This document shows positions 1 through 8,229 of a stretch of DNA of 64,000 nt, piece by piece. This DNA comes from Psychrobium sp051201665 (GTDB lineage Bacteria > Pseudomonadota > Gammaproteobacteria > Enterobacterales > Psychrobiaceae), in assembly GCF_051201665.1 (NCBI RefSeq), contig NZ_CP179210.1:3658001-3722000 (forward strand). The letters are read 5' to 3'. The notes below the pieces were generated by a model. The model searched no databases. It was not told the DNA's origin and was given only the letters and a program-made list of their open reading frames with translations. The translations under genes and the position numbers were made by a program. Every line of letters begins with the position of its first letter. The first letter of the stretch is position 1.

Positions 1-450
1 GGCAATAATCAGTACCACCATTGCAAAATCCATAAAACGAGAACTAGTGCTAGCCGATGCATTAGCATTAGGCACTGCAATTGCGTTGGGCAGCCCAAGT
101 AGTTTTTGCTTGCGCTATTAATGATTTTGCAAAATTTTCCAGAAGGCTTCAATGCGTATAATGAGTTAAAACAATCTTCACGCATTAGCTCACTAAAGAT
201 TATTATCTTGTTTATTTTGATGTCATTAGTTGGCCCAATATGTGGCGTCGTTGGCTATTGGTGGTTAGCTGATGCCCCCTACGCTATTTCGTCCATCATG
301 TTGGTAGCTGCTGGCGGTATTTTATATTCAGTATTTCAAGATATTGCCCCACAGGCGAAATTAGATCGTCACTGGATCCCATCACTTGGCGCAACGCTTG
401 GTTTTTTACTGGGTATTGTGGGGCATATGAGTGTTCTAATTGGAGAATAA
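1..450 (+). pseudogene. ZIP family metal transporter, C-terminal part, frameshifted
   Basis: This is the 3' part of a gene that enters from the left edge. From the TTG at 106 the frame encodes a hydrophobic protein with LQNFPEGFNAY, the metal-binding HNxPEG-type motif of ZIP transmembrane helix 4, then FQDIAPQ and further hydrophobic helices. ZIP proteins move Zn2+ or Fe2+ into the cytoplasm. Upstream of 106 this frame hits TAG at 100-102. The coherent upstream sequence (LADALALGTAIALG) lies in frame 2 and ends at TAA soon after. One extra T in the T5 run at 103-107 would join both frames into one helix 4. The gene is therefore either inactivated by a 1-base deletion or affected by a homopolymer sequencing error. 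Family call is good; functional state is unknown. Confidence 0.7.
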
Positions 451-480
451 CATGCATTGTTATTCTCCTAATTAATGCTA

Positions 481-1023
481 TTAAGTTCTGCTATTTTTCC
501 AATCAGATGCTAACGCTGCCATCATGACTTTGTCAAAGAACTCACCATAGCGAAACCCTGCTTGGCGCAACACGCCTTCGTGTTGATATCCCGCTTTTTC
601 ATAAGCTCTATACGCCGCAGGGTTGGAAGCGAATGCAGTAAGCTCTACGCGGTTTAATCCTAATGAGTTAAACCCGTAATCGGTAATTAATTTTGTCACT
701 TGCGTGGCGATACCTTTACCCCAATAAGTCTTATTGCCAATCAAAATGAAGTACTCGCCACAGCGATTTAGATAACTTATAGATGTGATTCCCGCATAAC
801 CAATAAGCTCGTTTGAATCAGCGCAACATATAGCGAACGACACCGTTTTATTGGTGGCATTAATGGTTGATAGCCATTGCTTAATGTCTGCTAACGATTG
901 TGGATAGGCGTAAGATGAAATACTAAATTGAGTGACTTCTCTGTCTTGCGACCATTGAAAAAATGTCGCGGCGTCTTCGATATCTAACGCTCGCAATATA
1001 GTGTTATCGCTTTTGATAAGCAT
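481..1023 (-). CDS. GNAT N-acetyltransferase, RimJ/RimL type
   Basis: A 180-residue single-domain acetyltransferase of the Acetyltransf_3 group, which transfers acetyl from acetyl-CoA to an amine, often the N-terminus of a ribosomal protein. Visible family features are the N-terminal LRALDIEDAATFFQW segment, the acetyl-CoA loop around GNKTYWGKGIATQ (about residues 97-109), and the C-terminal NPAAYRAYEKAGYQHEG block (about 132-148), typical of RimJ/RimL. Length is normal. The gene lies 9 bp downstream of yajD on the same strand, so the two are probably co-transcribed. The actual substrate cannot be read from the sequence. Confidence 0.85.
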   Translation of the reverse strand: MLIKSDNTILRALDIEDAATFFQWSQDREVTQFSISSYAYPQSLADIKQWLSTINATNKTVSFAICCADSNELIGYAGITSISYLNRCGEYFILIGNKTYWGKGIATQVTKLITDYGFNSLGLNRVELTAFASNPAAYRAYEKAGYQHEGVLRQAGFRYGEFFDKVMMAALASDWKNSRT

Positions 1024-1032
1024 AAAATGTCC

Positions 1033-1377
1033 TTATTTTTTAAGCATTGATTTCAAATCGGCGAATGGGTTATAAGTCGCCAAATCTTGATTGTTGTCTC
1101 CGGCGTCAACGCGCGTCGGATGCTGCTCATGTTCGGTGTATTTGGCGTGTTCGTTGTCGTGGCAATAAAGACACAACAGCTCCCAATTACTACCATCATT
1201 TGGGTTATTGGTATGATCATGATCAACGTGATGAACGGTTAGCTCTCGAAGGTTAGAATATTGAAACTCGCGGGCACAGCGACCACAAATCCATGGAAAG
1301 AGTTTGAGGGCTTTATCGCGATACCCTTGCTCTTCACGTTTATAGTTGGCGGATGTTCCGTATAAATCTGACGACAT
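1033..1377 (-). CDS. yajD: YajD family HNH nuclease
   Basis: A 114-residue protein of the YajD family. It has an HNH fold with two zinc-binding CxxC pairs, CGRCAREF (about residue 31) and CLYC (about 69), and the catalytic core LTVHHVDHDHTNNPNDGSNWELLC in which the HH-DH pattern supplies the metal-binding and general-base histidines. The C-terminus carries the conserved NPFADLKSMLKK tail. YajD proteins are small, chromosomally conserved and of unknown substrate; HNH chemistry suggests metal-dependent DNA cleavage. The gene is upstream of, and probably in one transcript with, the GNAT gene. Confidence 0.85.
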   Translation of the reverse strand: MSSDLYGTSANYKREEQGYRDKALKLFPWICGRCAREFQYSNLRELTVHHVDHDHTNNPNDGSNWELLCLYCHDNEHAKYTEHEQHPTRVDAGDNNQDLATYNPFADLKSMLKK

Positions 1378-1500
1378 AATGCTTAACCTAAAATTATTAT
1401 GCCGTCAGTATACTTTGCTATTGATTAGAGTCTAGCACCAGAATGCTAGACGAATAAAATTCGTTTGAGTCACACGTTGCGAGTTCCCGCCATGGACAGT

Positions 1501-2493
1501 CTATATTTTCACAACAAAGCGCTCTTTAGACTTACCTTCTAACATGGCCATCAACTGATCGATAGTGTCCTCTAATGCAATTTCACTAGTGAGTTCAGCC
1601 AAGCAATCAGGTTTGAATTCACTAGTCATTTTATTCCACACTTTCAAACGTTTATTCATTGGGCATTCTACCGAGTCGATGCCAATTAATTTTACGCCTC
1701 TCAATATGAATGGGAAAATCGACGATGTGAAATTGATGTCGCTGACCATGCCACTACAAGTCACTGTTCCGGTATATTTAGTTGATTTAATGGCGCTGGA
1801 CAATAGTGCCCCACCAGCCACATCTATAACACCGGCCCAACGCTCTTTCAGCATTGGTCGTTTCTCATCGATGATCTCATCACGGCTCACGACACTGTTT
1901 GCACCTAAGCATTTTAAAAAGGCTGCTTGGTCAGCTTTACCTGTTACCGCACAGACATCAAATCCAAGCTTTGCAAGAATAGCAACGGCGACACTACCAA
2001 CTCCGCCTGTTGCGCCTGTTACTAAAATCTCACCACCGCTTGGGATTAAATCATTTTCAAGCAACGCATTAACCATTAGCGCGGCGGTCAATCCAGCAGT
2101 ACCGTAGCTCATACTTTCTTTTGCAGTAAGGTTGCTTGGCAATGGAACAACCCAGTTCGCTGGTACACGAACATATTCAGCCAATCCGCCTGCGGTATTC
2201 ATCCCCAAATCAAAGCCAGTAACCACCACTTGCATACCTGTAGGTAAATTAACGTCATTCGATTCCACGACCTCCCCAACCGCATCTATAGCGGGAGAGT
2301 GTGGAAAATTACGACTGACGCCTGGGTTACCAGTCGCAGAAAGTGCATCTTTAAAATTAAGTGATGAGTAAACAACTTTAATTAATACATCGCCTGCTGG
2401 CAGCTCTGAAAGCTGTCGTTGCTCAATAGCTCTGCTAAAGGTTTTAGGTGCATCTTCTCGAACAACTAATGCGGTATACGAAGTATCTGTCAT
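1501..2493 (-). CDS. acuI: Acrylyl-CoA reductase AcuI / YhdH-type NADPH oxidoreductase
   Basis: A 330-residue zinc-independent medium-chain dehydrogenase/reductase of the YhdH/AcuI group. It shows the SLNFKDAL substrate-side motif (about residue 45), the NPGVSRNFPHSPAIDAVG stretch characteristic of this group, and the nucleotide-binding TGATGGVGSVA (about 158-168) of the Rossmann domain. AcuI reduces toxic acryloyl-CoA to propionyl-CoA with NADPH, which matters in marine bacteria that degrade DMSP. No dmd or ddd genes are in this window, so the DMSP link is inference. It stands alone, divergent from rmuC. Length is normal. Confidence 0.85.
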   Translation of the reverse strand: MTDTSYTALVVREDAPKTFSRAIEQRQLSELPAGDVLIKVVYSSLNFKDALSATGNPGVSRNFPHSPAIDAVGEVVESNDVNLPTGMQVVVTGFDLGMNTAGGLAEYVRVPANWVVPLPSNLTAKESMSYGTAGLTAALMVNALLENDLIPSGGEILVTGATGGVGSVAVAILAKLGFDVCAVTGKADQAAFLKCLGANSVVSRDEIIDEKRPMLKERWAGVIDVAGGALLSSAIKSTKYTGTVTCSGMVSDINFTSSIFPFILRGVKLIGIDSVECPMNKRLKVWNKMTSEFKPDCLAELTSEIALEDTIDQLMAMLEGKSKERFVVKI

Positions 2494-2664
2494 GTTTATT
2501 CTCCAGTTGGGTTTTTATCATCATAAAGATGAAATCATCAAAATACCTATCGTCTTTAGTCTAATGCTCGATGAACAGAGTTTAATCACACGGCAAACCG
2601 TAACTTACTAAATCAAATTAACTGGGTTATTATCGAATTTAGCGATATTTCATCTGGACTCTTA

Positions 2665-4074
2665 ATGGAAAACCTTTGGTCATTTTTCTACCAACACCTG
2701 CCTGCACTATTGATTGGCAGTCTTTTTGGTATTGCCCTCTGTTATTTGTTATTGCAGCGTTCTATGCGCCAAGCACAGCGCCAACAACAAGCCTTATTTG
2801 ATGCTCAACAACAACAACTCCAGCAACAATTAGACCACAGCGATGACATGATCGATAAGCTACACATCGATAATGAACAACATAAAGTTCAAGTCACGAG
2901 CATGACACAAGAAAAAATCGAATTGATGACCAAGATCAGCGAGCTAAATGCAATTCACCAGCAACTTATCGATTCTCATCAACAGCAACTAACACTCATT
3001 AAAGCCAATGAAGAAGCAGTAAAAACACAATTTTCTCATTTAGCGCAGCAAGCATTGGAAAAGAAAAGCGAAGACTTTGCCAAAGACAATCAGCGAAATA
3101 TTGATGCGCTTTTAGCGCCTCTTAAAGCACAGTTAGGCGATTTTAAGCAACAAGTTCAACATAGTCATGACGCAGAAACTAAGCAGCGTCACGAGCTGAA
3201 ACACGAAATACATAGCTTAAAACAACTTAATCAGCAGATGGCACAAGACGCTATTAACCTCACTAAAGCGCTTAAAGGCGACAATAAACAGCAAGGTAAT
3301 TGGGGAGAAATAATTCTCGAACGAATTTTGCAAGAGTCTGGCTTAAGAGATGGACATGAGTACCAAACACAAAGCCACCATCGCAATGATGACGGCAAAG
3401 CGTACCGACCTGATGTCATCGTTCACCTGCCTGACAACAAAGATATAATTATTGACTCAAAGGTGTCACTGACAGGCTATGAACGCTACTTCAATAGCGA
3501 TGACGATTTAGAACGACAGCTGGCGCTAAAAGAGCATATTCAATCATTGCGTTCTCATATCAAAGAATTAGGCGCAAAAGACTATCATCAGCTTAATGGT
3601 GTTCGTACATTGGATTATGTGTTGTTGTTTATTCCTATTGAACCTGCATTTTTGTTGGCTATTGAACATGAACCTAACCTAATCAGTTACGCGCTTGATC
3701 ATAATATTATGCTCGTTAGCCCGACAAATCTGTTGGTAGCCTTGAGGACCATCAACAATTTGTGGCGTATTGATCAACAGAATAAAAACGCGCAAGTCAT
3801 CGCCCAAAAAGCCAGTAAACTCTACGATAAAATCCGCTTGTTTGGCGACGATCTACTTAACGTTTCACATCATATTAATAAAGCAAATCAAAGTGTTGAA
3901 TTTGCAATAAAGAAACTAAGTACCGGCAAAGGCAACGTCATCTCTCAAGTGCAAGGCTTTAGGGATCTTGGCGTTGAAATTAAAAAACCGATTGCGAATC
4001 AACTCACTGATCACGTTCAAGCATCAATAGCACCCACTTCACCAACAAATCAATTAAACCAACAAGACAAATAA
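2665..4074 (+). CDS. rmuC: DNA recombination protein RmuC
   Basis: A 469-residue RmuC-family protein. It has an N-terminal membrane anchor (about residues 10-30), a long Gln-rich coiled coil (about 35-200), and a C-terminal restriction-nuclease-like domain. That domain contains GNWGEIILERILQESGL, YRPDVIVHLPDNKDIIIDSKVSL (the PDVIV and D-SK catalytic-type residues) and the SPTNLLVALRTI block. RmuC limits recombination between short inverted repeats in E. coli. The start ATG at 2665 fits the expected N-terminal anchor. The HD gene follows after two bases, indicating an operon. Confidence 0.92.
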   Translation: MENLWSFFYQHLPALLIGSLFGIALCYLLLQRSMRQAQRQQQALFDAQQQQLQQQLDHSDDMIDKLHIDNEQHKVQVTSMTQEKIELMTKISELNAIHQQLIDSHQQQLTLIKANEEAVKTQFSHLAQQALEKKSEDFAKDNQRNIDALLAPLKAQLGDFKQQVQHSHDAETKQRHELKHEIHSLKQLNQQMAQDAINLTKALKGDNKQQGNWGEIILERILQESGLRDGHEYQTQSHHRNDDGKAYRPDVIVHLPDNKDIIIDSKVSLTGYERYFNSDDDLERQLALKEHIQSLRSHIKELGAKDYHQLNGVRTLDYVLLFIPIEPAFLLAIEHEPNLISYALDHNIMLVSPTNLLVALRTINNLWRIDQQNKNAQVIAQKASKLYDKIRLFGDDLLNVSHHINKANQSVEFAIKKLSTGKGNVISQVQGFRDLGVEIKKPIANQLTDHVQASIAPTSPTNQLNQQDK

Positions 4075-4076
4075 TA

Positions 4077-4712
4077 ATGAATACATTCGACTGGCAACCT
4101 AAATTTCAACAGTTTGTTGAACAGCAAATGGCATTTGATCCCGCCCATGATCTTGCCCACATCAAACGCGTTGTAACAAGCGGTATTGCCTTAGCAAAAC
4201 AAGAACAAGCAGAGCTCGCGATAGTGTTACCCGCTTGTTGGTTACACGATTGTGTCAACGTTCCAAAAGATTCTCCAGATCGCAGTAAAGGATCTTTGTT
4301 TAGTGCAGATCGAGCGATTGAGTTTTTAGCAGAAATTAATTACCCAAGCGAATACTTCGATGCCATTCATCACGCTATAGCAGCGCACAGTTTTAGCGCC
4401 AATTTAGAGACTAAAACGCTTGAGGCTAAGGTAGTGCAAGATGCTGATCGATTGGATGCATTAGGTGCTATAGGCCTTTCTAGATGCGTTATGCTAGGCG
4501 CGATCTGGGGTAGCCAGCTGTATCATCCGCTTGATCCTTTCGCAAAAGAAAGAGAGCTAGACGATAAGAACTTTTGTATTGATCATTTTTACGTCAAGCT
4601 AAAAGGATTAGTTAATACCATGAAAACGCCATCTGGTTTGCAAGAAGCAGAAAAGCGATGGCAGTTTATGCAACAGTACTTAGATCAATTGGCGCATGAG
4701 GCTGGAAGTTAA
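4077..4712 (+). CDS. HD domain metal-dependent phosphohydrolase (YedJ-like)
   Basis: A 211-residue HD-superfamily protein. The metal-binding residues are visible as HDLAHIKRV (about 21-29), LHD (HD doublet in ACWLHDCVN, about 56-64), H in AIAAHSF and D in VQDADRLDALGAIG (about 121-134). Family members hydrolyse phosphomonoesters or nucleotides; the substrate here is unknown. It starts two bases after the rmuC stop and is translationally coupled to it. Its stop overlaps by four bases the stop of the convergent hypothetical gene. Confidence 0.85.
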   Translation: MNTFDWQPKFQQFVEQQMAFDPAHDLAHIKRVVTSGIALAKQEQAELAIVLPACWLHDCVNVPKDSPDRSKGSLFSADRAIEFLAEINYPSEYFDAIHHAIAAHSFSANLETKTLEAKVVQDADRLDALGAIGLSRCVMLGAIWGSQLYHPLDPFAKERELDDKNFCIDHFYVKLKGLVNTMKTPSGLQEAEKRWQFMQQYLDQLAHEAGS

Positions 4713-5014
4713 TCTTCCATAGATTCAAACGATAATAGCTTTTCTTTTGCATGTGCTAAGTCAGCGTCAGGTAAATAGAGCTCACTGATGGTCAAAATAG
4801 CGTACAGATTGTTTCTTAATTTGTCGTTATCAAGTGCTTCGGTGTTAAGCGCGGTCTGTAATAAATGCAACGCCATATCAGCTAATAACAGGCGTTGCTT
4901 TTCAGGCCATTGCGGATCTTTTGAACTTGCTTCTAGCGTTAGAGAGGCCGCTTCGATGGCGTTATGATGTTTCCAACTCTCTGTAATAATGGTTTGTTTT
5001 TGTTCGTTATCCAT
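4709..5014 (-). CDS. Hypothetical 101-residue helical protein
   Basis: I do not recognise this gene. The product is acidic and predicted largely alpha-helical, with no signal peptide, membrane segment or cysteines. It resembles short helical-repeat adaptor proteins only in composition. It is the last gene on the minus strand before the convergent HD gene, overlapping its stop by four bases. A short gap (21 bp) separates it from the upstream NTF2-like gene on the same strand, so co-transcription is possible. The start ATG at 5014 is the only good start. Confidence 0.6.
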   Translation of the reverse strand: MDNEQKQTIITESWKHHNAIEAASLTLEASSKDPQWPEKQRLLLADMALHLLQTALNTEALDNDKLRNNLYAILTISELYLPDADLAHAKEKLLSFESMED

Positions 5015-5035
5015 TTAATTTTCCAAAGGTATACA

Positions 5036-6258
5036 TTAAATGTTGTTGTGATCCCATACAAGATCTTTCACTTGCCAGCGACTATCGATCTTTATTAAGT
5101 GTAAATATTCAACCCAATTATCTGACGTTAGCTTTACCGCTGCCATATTATGATAGACATCGAATATAGTGACTTGATTATTCATGGTAGGTGGGAATCT
5201 GTTGCCGGTTTTATTCCAATTTTTGGCATTATGCAACATGCGTTGATAACTAATCTTTCGCAATGTCTTTTTGCCATCCTGACCAATTCTTACCATGCTT
5301 TTTGCCAAATATTTATGCAGCGTATTGGCCATTAATTCTGAATCTAAAGATTGCAAAGCGATAATGTAATTTAAGGAAACCAGCTTAATATTCTCTCGAT
5401 CTTTGCTATTGGCAGGTTTAATAGGGGCGATAGCATGGCGAGGCATGAACTGATCATTAAGATCAACGCGATCGACATTCTTAAGTTTTCCCATTGAGTC
5501 ATAGCGTTTAGTGGCATAACTAAAACCAAATGGATTAACCGCAGGCTTATTATTTTTATCAAAATAACTGTATTTAATATGCTGGCCTAGGTCATTATAT
5601 TCATCTTGATAATAAGCAACGCCAAACTCACTATTTGTTGGTTGGGCTTCACTATTTAAATTATAAGTTCGATAGGGTCTATCATTCTTATCATATTCTA
5701 TGGCCGAATTTTTAAATGCAAAATATGGTGACAGATTTTGTGGCTCACCAATTAAATTAACTCGGCGTTCAACAACCTTATTCCCTTGTTTTTTCCATTG
5801 ATAACGCGATATAGGCCATAAAGACTCTTTTGCTTTACCCTCTATGTCATAAAAATCTAGCTGTGTTTTAAAGCCAAATTCATCGACTGAAAAAATCTCT
5901 TTATGCACTCCGCGAATGTCAGGAGCTGTTGATTTTTTATATCGAAATAACGGCGGATTTCTTGACCATTCTCATAATCAATTGAGATTCGATGAGCACA
6001 GAAATGAGTCAAAGGATGTAGCGGTAAACGTCCAAAAGTATGATTAACTATCTCCACTATTCGCTTTTTATCATCGAATTTAAATTGAAAATGTGACTTT
6101 CCCTTTGGATAACGTTTAAAGGGCATGATTCCTTCGATAGGAACGTGCAACGAGACATGGTTATATCTCAATTCACCATAATACGCTATTGAGTCAGTCT
6201 TCGTTTGAAGAGAAAAAACAGCAGTAAGTACACAGCCTATTATTAATAACTTCATCAT
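5036..6258 (-). pseudogene. Exported YD-repeat-like/NTF2-like protein, split by a frameshift
   Basis: Two overlapping minus-strand frames encode one protein. The N-terminal part has a signal peptide (MMKLLIIGCVLTAVFSLQ). I place the start at 6258 because the longer start at 6294 would run through the operator palindrome. The C-terminal part continues as DIRGVHKEIFSVDEFG from a different frame. The frames join if the A6 run at 5933-5938 (minus strand) gains one A. The middle has short Y-D-x-x-G repeats resembling MORN/YD-type repeats. The last about 110 residues look like the Lumazine_bd_2/SnoaL NTF2-like fold. Function is unknown. Upstream palindromes match the BlaI-type motif, suggesting BlaI-family control. 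Either a recent pseudogene or a homopolymer error. Confidence 0.65.
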
Positions 6259-6264
6259 CCCCCA

Positions 6265-6318
6265 TTGATTACACCTGTAATCAATTTTCAACATGGACAG
6301 TTGAATTACACAAGTAAT
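6265..6318. promoter_or_regulatory. Candidate BlaI-type operators
   Basis: TTGATTACA-cc-TGTAATCAA (6265-6284) is a perfect 9-bp inverted repeat around the TACAnnTGTA core bound by BlaI/MecI/CopY repressors. A weaker copy, ATTACA-ca-AGTAAT, lies at 6305-6318. They sit directly upstream of the start at 6258. The same core occurs twice in front of the blaI-like gene at 33519. Regulation by that repressor is an inference from motif identity. Confidence 0.55.
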
Positions 6319-6360
6319 CTATATAAAAAATAAAAATTATAAAAAAACGTAGATTTATCG

Positions 6361-6390
6361 TTGACAAATCGTAATGAGAATGATTATTAT
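6361..6390 (+). promoter_or_regulatory. Fur-controlled promoter of RyhB-like copy 1
   Basis: TTGACA (6361-6366) and TATTAT (6385-6390) form a sigma-70 promoter with an 18-bp spacer. The 15-mer TGAGAATGATTATTA (6375-6389) matches the 7-1-7 Fur core TGATAATnATTATCA at all but two positions and overlaps the -10 box. Fur bound there would block transcription when iron is plentiful. Confidence 0.8.
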
Positions 6391-6396
6391 TAATAT

Positions 6397-6557
6397 GTGT
6401 TTTACGAAACACATCTCCTGACGATGAATTTGATAATGCTGTTTATTATTGATCTTCATTGTTGTGTATTGATATTTACGGTGTCAATGCACACGACTAT
6501 TGCTCACATTGCTATTATTAGGCCGCTCACAGTACATCGTGTTGCGGCCGCTTTTTT
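6397..6557 (+). ncRNA. ryhB: RyhB-like iron-responsive sRNA, copy 1
   Basis: Predicted 161-nt RNA starting 7 nt after the -10 box. It opens with hairpin GTGTTT-tacg-AAACAC. It contains CACGACTATTGCTCACATTGCT (inside 6491-6513), which matches the conserved E. coli RyhB core CACGAC-ATTGCTCACATTGCT except for one extra T. It ends in an intrinsic terminator (GGCCGC 6521-6526 pairing with GCGGCC 6544-6549, inner CAC/GTG, then six T). RyhB with Hfq represses iron-using genes such as sodB and sdh when Fur is released. This copy is the most diverged of four: its 5' hairpin differs by a compensatory change. The short frame inside (starting 6424) is not considered a gene. Identification rests on recalled RyhB sequence plus the Fur promoter. 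Confidence 0.85.
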
Positions 6558-7096
6558 ATGCGCTGAAAAAAAAATTTAAGCGACTTCGCAATGTCACATT
6601 GCTTACTCATACTAAAATCAGGCCGCTCACAGTACATCGTGTTGCGGCCGCTTTTTTATGTGCTGAAAATTTAAGCTACGTCGCAATGTCACATTGCTTA
6701 CTCTCATTAAAATCAGGCCGCCCACAGTACATCCTGACGCGGCCGCTTTTTTATGCGCTGAAAATTATCCAAACTACGTCGCAATGTCACATTGCTTACT
6801 CATACTAAAATCAGGCCTCTCACAGTACATCCTGACGCGGCCGCTTTTTTATGCGCTGAAAATTATCCAAACTACGTCGCCATGTCACATTGCTTGCTCT
6901 CATTAAAATCAGGCCGCTCACAGTACATCGTGTTGCGGCCGCTTTTTTATGCGCTGAAAATTATCCAAACTACGTCGCAATGACACATTGCATACTCATA
7001 CTAAAATCAGGTCGCTCACAGTACATCGTGTTGCGGCCGCTTTTTTATGCGCTGAAAAAAATTTAAGCGACTTCGCAATGTCACATTGCTTACTCT
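6558..7096 (+). repeat. Five promoterless RyhB-like terminator modules plus a half-module
   Basis: Five tandem modules of 95-100 bp (T-runs ending at 6657, 6752, 6850, 6948 and 7046) follow copy 1. Each has a linker (GCTGAAAA...), a core variant CGTCGCAATGTCACATTGCTTACTC keeping the RyhB-type CACATTGCTT, and a GGCCGC...GCGGCC hairpin followed by six T. The core variant contains the palindrome GCAATGT-c-ACATTGC. Hairpin loops vary in step (CAC with GTG, or CAG with CTG). Module 4 and module 6 carry single stem changes (GGCCTC, GGTCGC). A half-module (7047-7096) has the core but no terminator. No promoter is seen, so these would be transcribed only by read-through from copy 1. Confidence 0.75.
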
Positions 7097-7244
7097 AATA
7101 AAAGACTGATAAATCACAGAACATTCATGATGAAATAGATTGTAAGATACCTATTATCGTCAATATGTAAAAATAAAACATATATCTATAATCAATAACT
7201 TAAAAACAGTAGGTAAAAATAATCAAAATAAATTTATTATTGTA

Positions 7245-7273
7245 TTGACACAACAAATGAGAATGATTATTAT
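7245..7273 (+). promoter_or_regulatory. Fur-controlled promoter of RyhB-like copy 2
   Basis: TTGACA (7245-7250), 17-bp spacer, TATTAT (7268-7273). Fur-box core TGAGAATGATTATTA at 7258-7272 overlaps the -10 box. Confidence 0.82.
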
Positions 7274-7279
7274 TTACCT

Positions 7280-7440
7280 GCGTTTGAGAGAACGCATCTC
7301 CTGACAATGAATCTGATGATGTTGTTTATTATTAGTACTCATTGTTGTGTATTGATATTTACGGTGTCAATGCACACGACTATTGCTCACATTGCTATTA
7401 TTAGGCCGCTCACAATACATCGTGTTGCGGCCGCTTTTTT
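7280..7440 (+). ncRNA. ryhB: RyhB-like iron-responsive sRNA, copy 2
   Basis: Predicted 161 nt. The 5' hairpin is GCGTT-tgagag-AACGC (7280-7295); relative to copy 1 the second pair is C-G instead of T-A, a compensatory change supporting a folded RNA. The RyhB core is at 7374-7396 and the terminator at 7404-7440 (GGCCGC/GCGGCC, six T). Its terminator loop has ACAATAC instead of ACAGTAC. It is followed by a terminator-less half-module, so read-through would reach the next promoter unit. Confidence 0.85.
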
Positions 7441-7639
7441 ATGCGCTGAAAAAAAATTTAAGCGACTTCGCAATGTCACATTGCTTACTCTAATAAAAGA
7501 CTGATAAATCACAGAACATTCATGATGAAATAGATCGTAAGATACCTATTATCGTCAATATGTAAAAATAAAACATATATCTATAATCAATAACTTAAAA
7601 ACAGTAGGTAAAAATAATCAAAATAAATTTATTATTGTA

Positions 7640-7668
7640 TTGACACAGTAAATGAGAATGATTATTAT
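7640..7668 (+). promoter_or_regulatory. Fur-controlled promoter of RyhB-like copy 3
   Basis: TTGACA (7640-7645), 17-bp spacer, TATTAT (7663-7668). Fur-box core at 7653-7667, identical to copies 2 and 4. Confidence 0.82.
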
Positions 7669-7674
7669 TTAACT

Positions 7675-7835
7675 GCGTTTGAGAGAACGCATCTCCTGAC
7701 AATGAATCTGATGATGTTGTTTATTATTAGTACTCATTGTTGTGTATTGATATTTACGGTGTCAATGCACACGACTATTGCTCACATTGCTATTATTAGG
7801 CCGCTCACAGTACATCGTGTTGCGGCCGCTTTTTT
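7675..7835 (+). ncRNA. ryhB: RyhB-like iron-responsive sRNA, copy 3
   Basis: Predicted 161 nt, almost identical to copies 2 and 4: 5' hairpin starting at 7675, RyhB core at 7769-7791, terminator at 7799-7835. A half-module follows at 7836-7886. Confidence 0.85.
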
Positions 7836-8033
7836 ATGCGCTGAAAATTATCCAAACTACGTCGCAATGTCACATTGCTTACTCTAATAAAAGACTGATA
7901 AATCACAGAACATTCATGATGAAATAGATTGTAAGATACCTATTATCGTCAATATGTAAAAATAAAACATATATCTATAATCAATAACTTAAAAACAGTA
8001 GGTAAAAATAATCAAAATAAATTTATTATTGTA

Positions 8034-8062
8034 TTGACACAGTAAATGAGAATGATTATTAT
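8034..8062 (+). promoter_or_regulatory. Fur-controlled promoter of RyhB-like copy 4
   Basis: TTGACA (8034-8039), 17-bp spacer, TATTAT (8057-8062). Fur-box core at 8047-8061. Confidence 0.82.
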
Positions 8063-8068
8063 TTAACT

Positions 8069-8229
8069 GCGTTTGAGAGAACGCATCTCCTGACAATGAA
8101 TCTGATGATGTTGTTTATTATTAGTACTCATTGTTGTGTATTGATATTTACGGTGTCAATGCACACGACTATTGCTCACATTGCTATTATTAGGCCGCTC
8201 ACAGTACATCGTGTTGCGGCCGCTTTTTT
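8069..8229 (+). ncRNA. ryhB: RyhB-like iron-responsive sRNA, copy 4
   Basis: Predicted 161 nt: 5' hairpin from 8069, RyhB core at 8163-8185, terminator at 8193-8229. Unlike copies 2 and 3 it is followed by two complete promoterless modules with terminators, mirroring the arrangement behind copy 1. Confidence 0.85.

Larger units (their letters stand above)
7047..8229 (+). repeat. Three near-identical 394-395 bp tandem repeats carrying sRNA copies 2-4
   Basis: The -35 boxes fall at 7245, 7640 and 8034, giving periods of 395 and 394 bp. Each unit consists of a half-module with a RyhB-like core (7047-7096, 7441-7490, 7836-7886), an AT-rich spacer beginning AGACTGATAAATCACAG, a Fur-box promoter and a complete RyhB-like RNA with terminator. 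Units differ by only a few bases, so they were duplicated recently or are kept alike by recombination. Such perfect repeats are also prone to copy-number change and assembly collapse. Confidence 0.9.

Noticed and set aside
6558..7096. CRISPR array
   Set aside because: Units of 95-100 bp are similar along their whole length, with no unique spacers of constant size, no cas genes and with intrinsic terminators in each unit.
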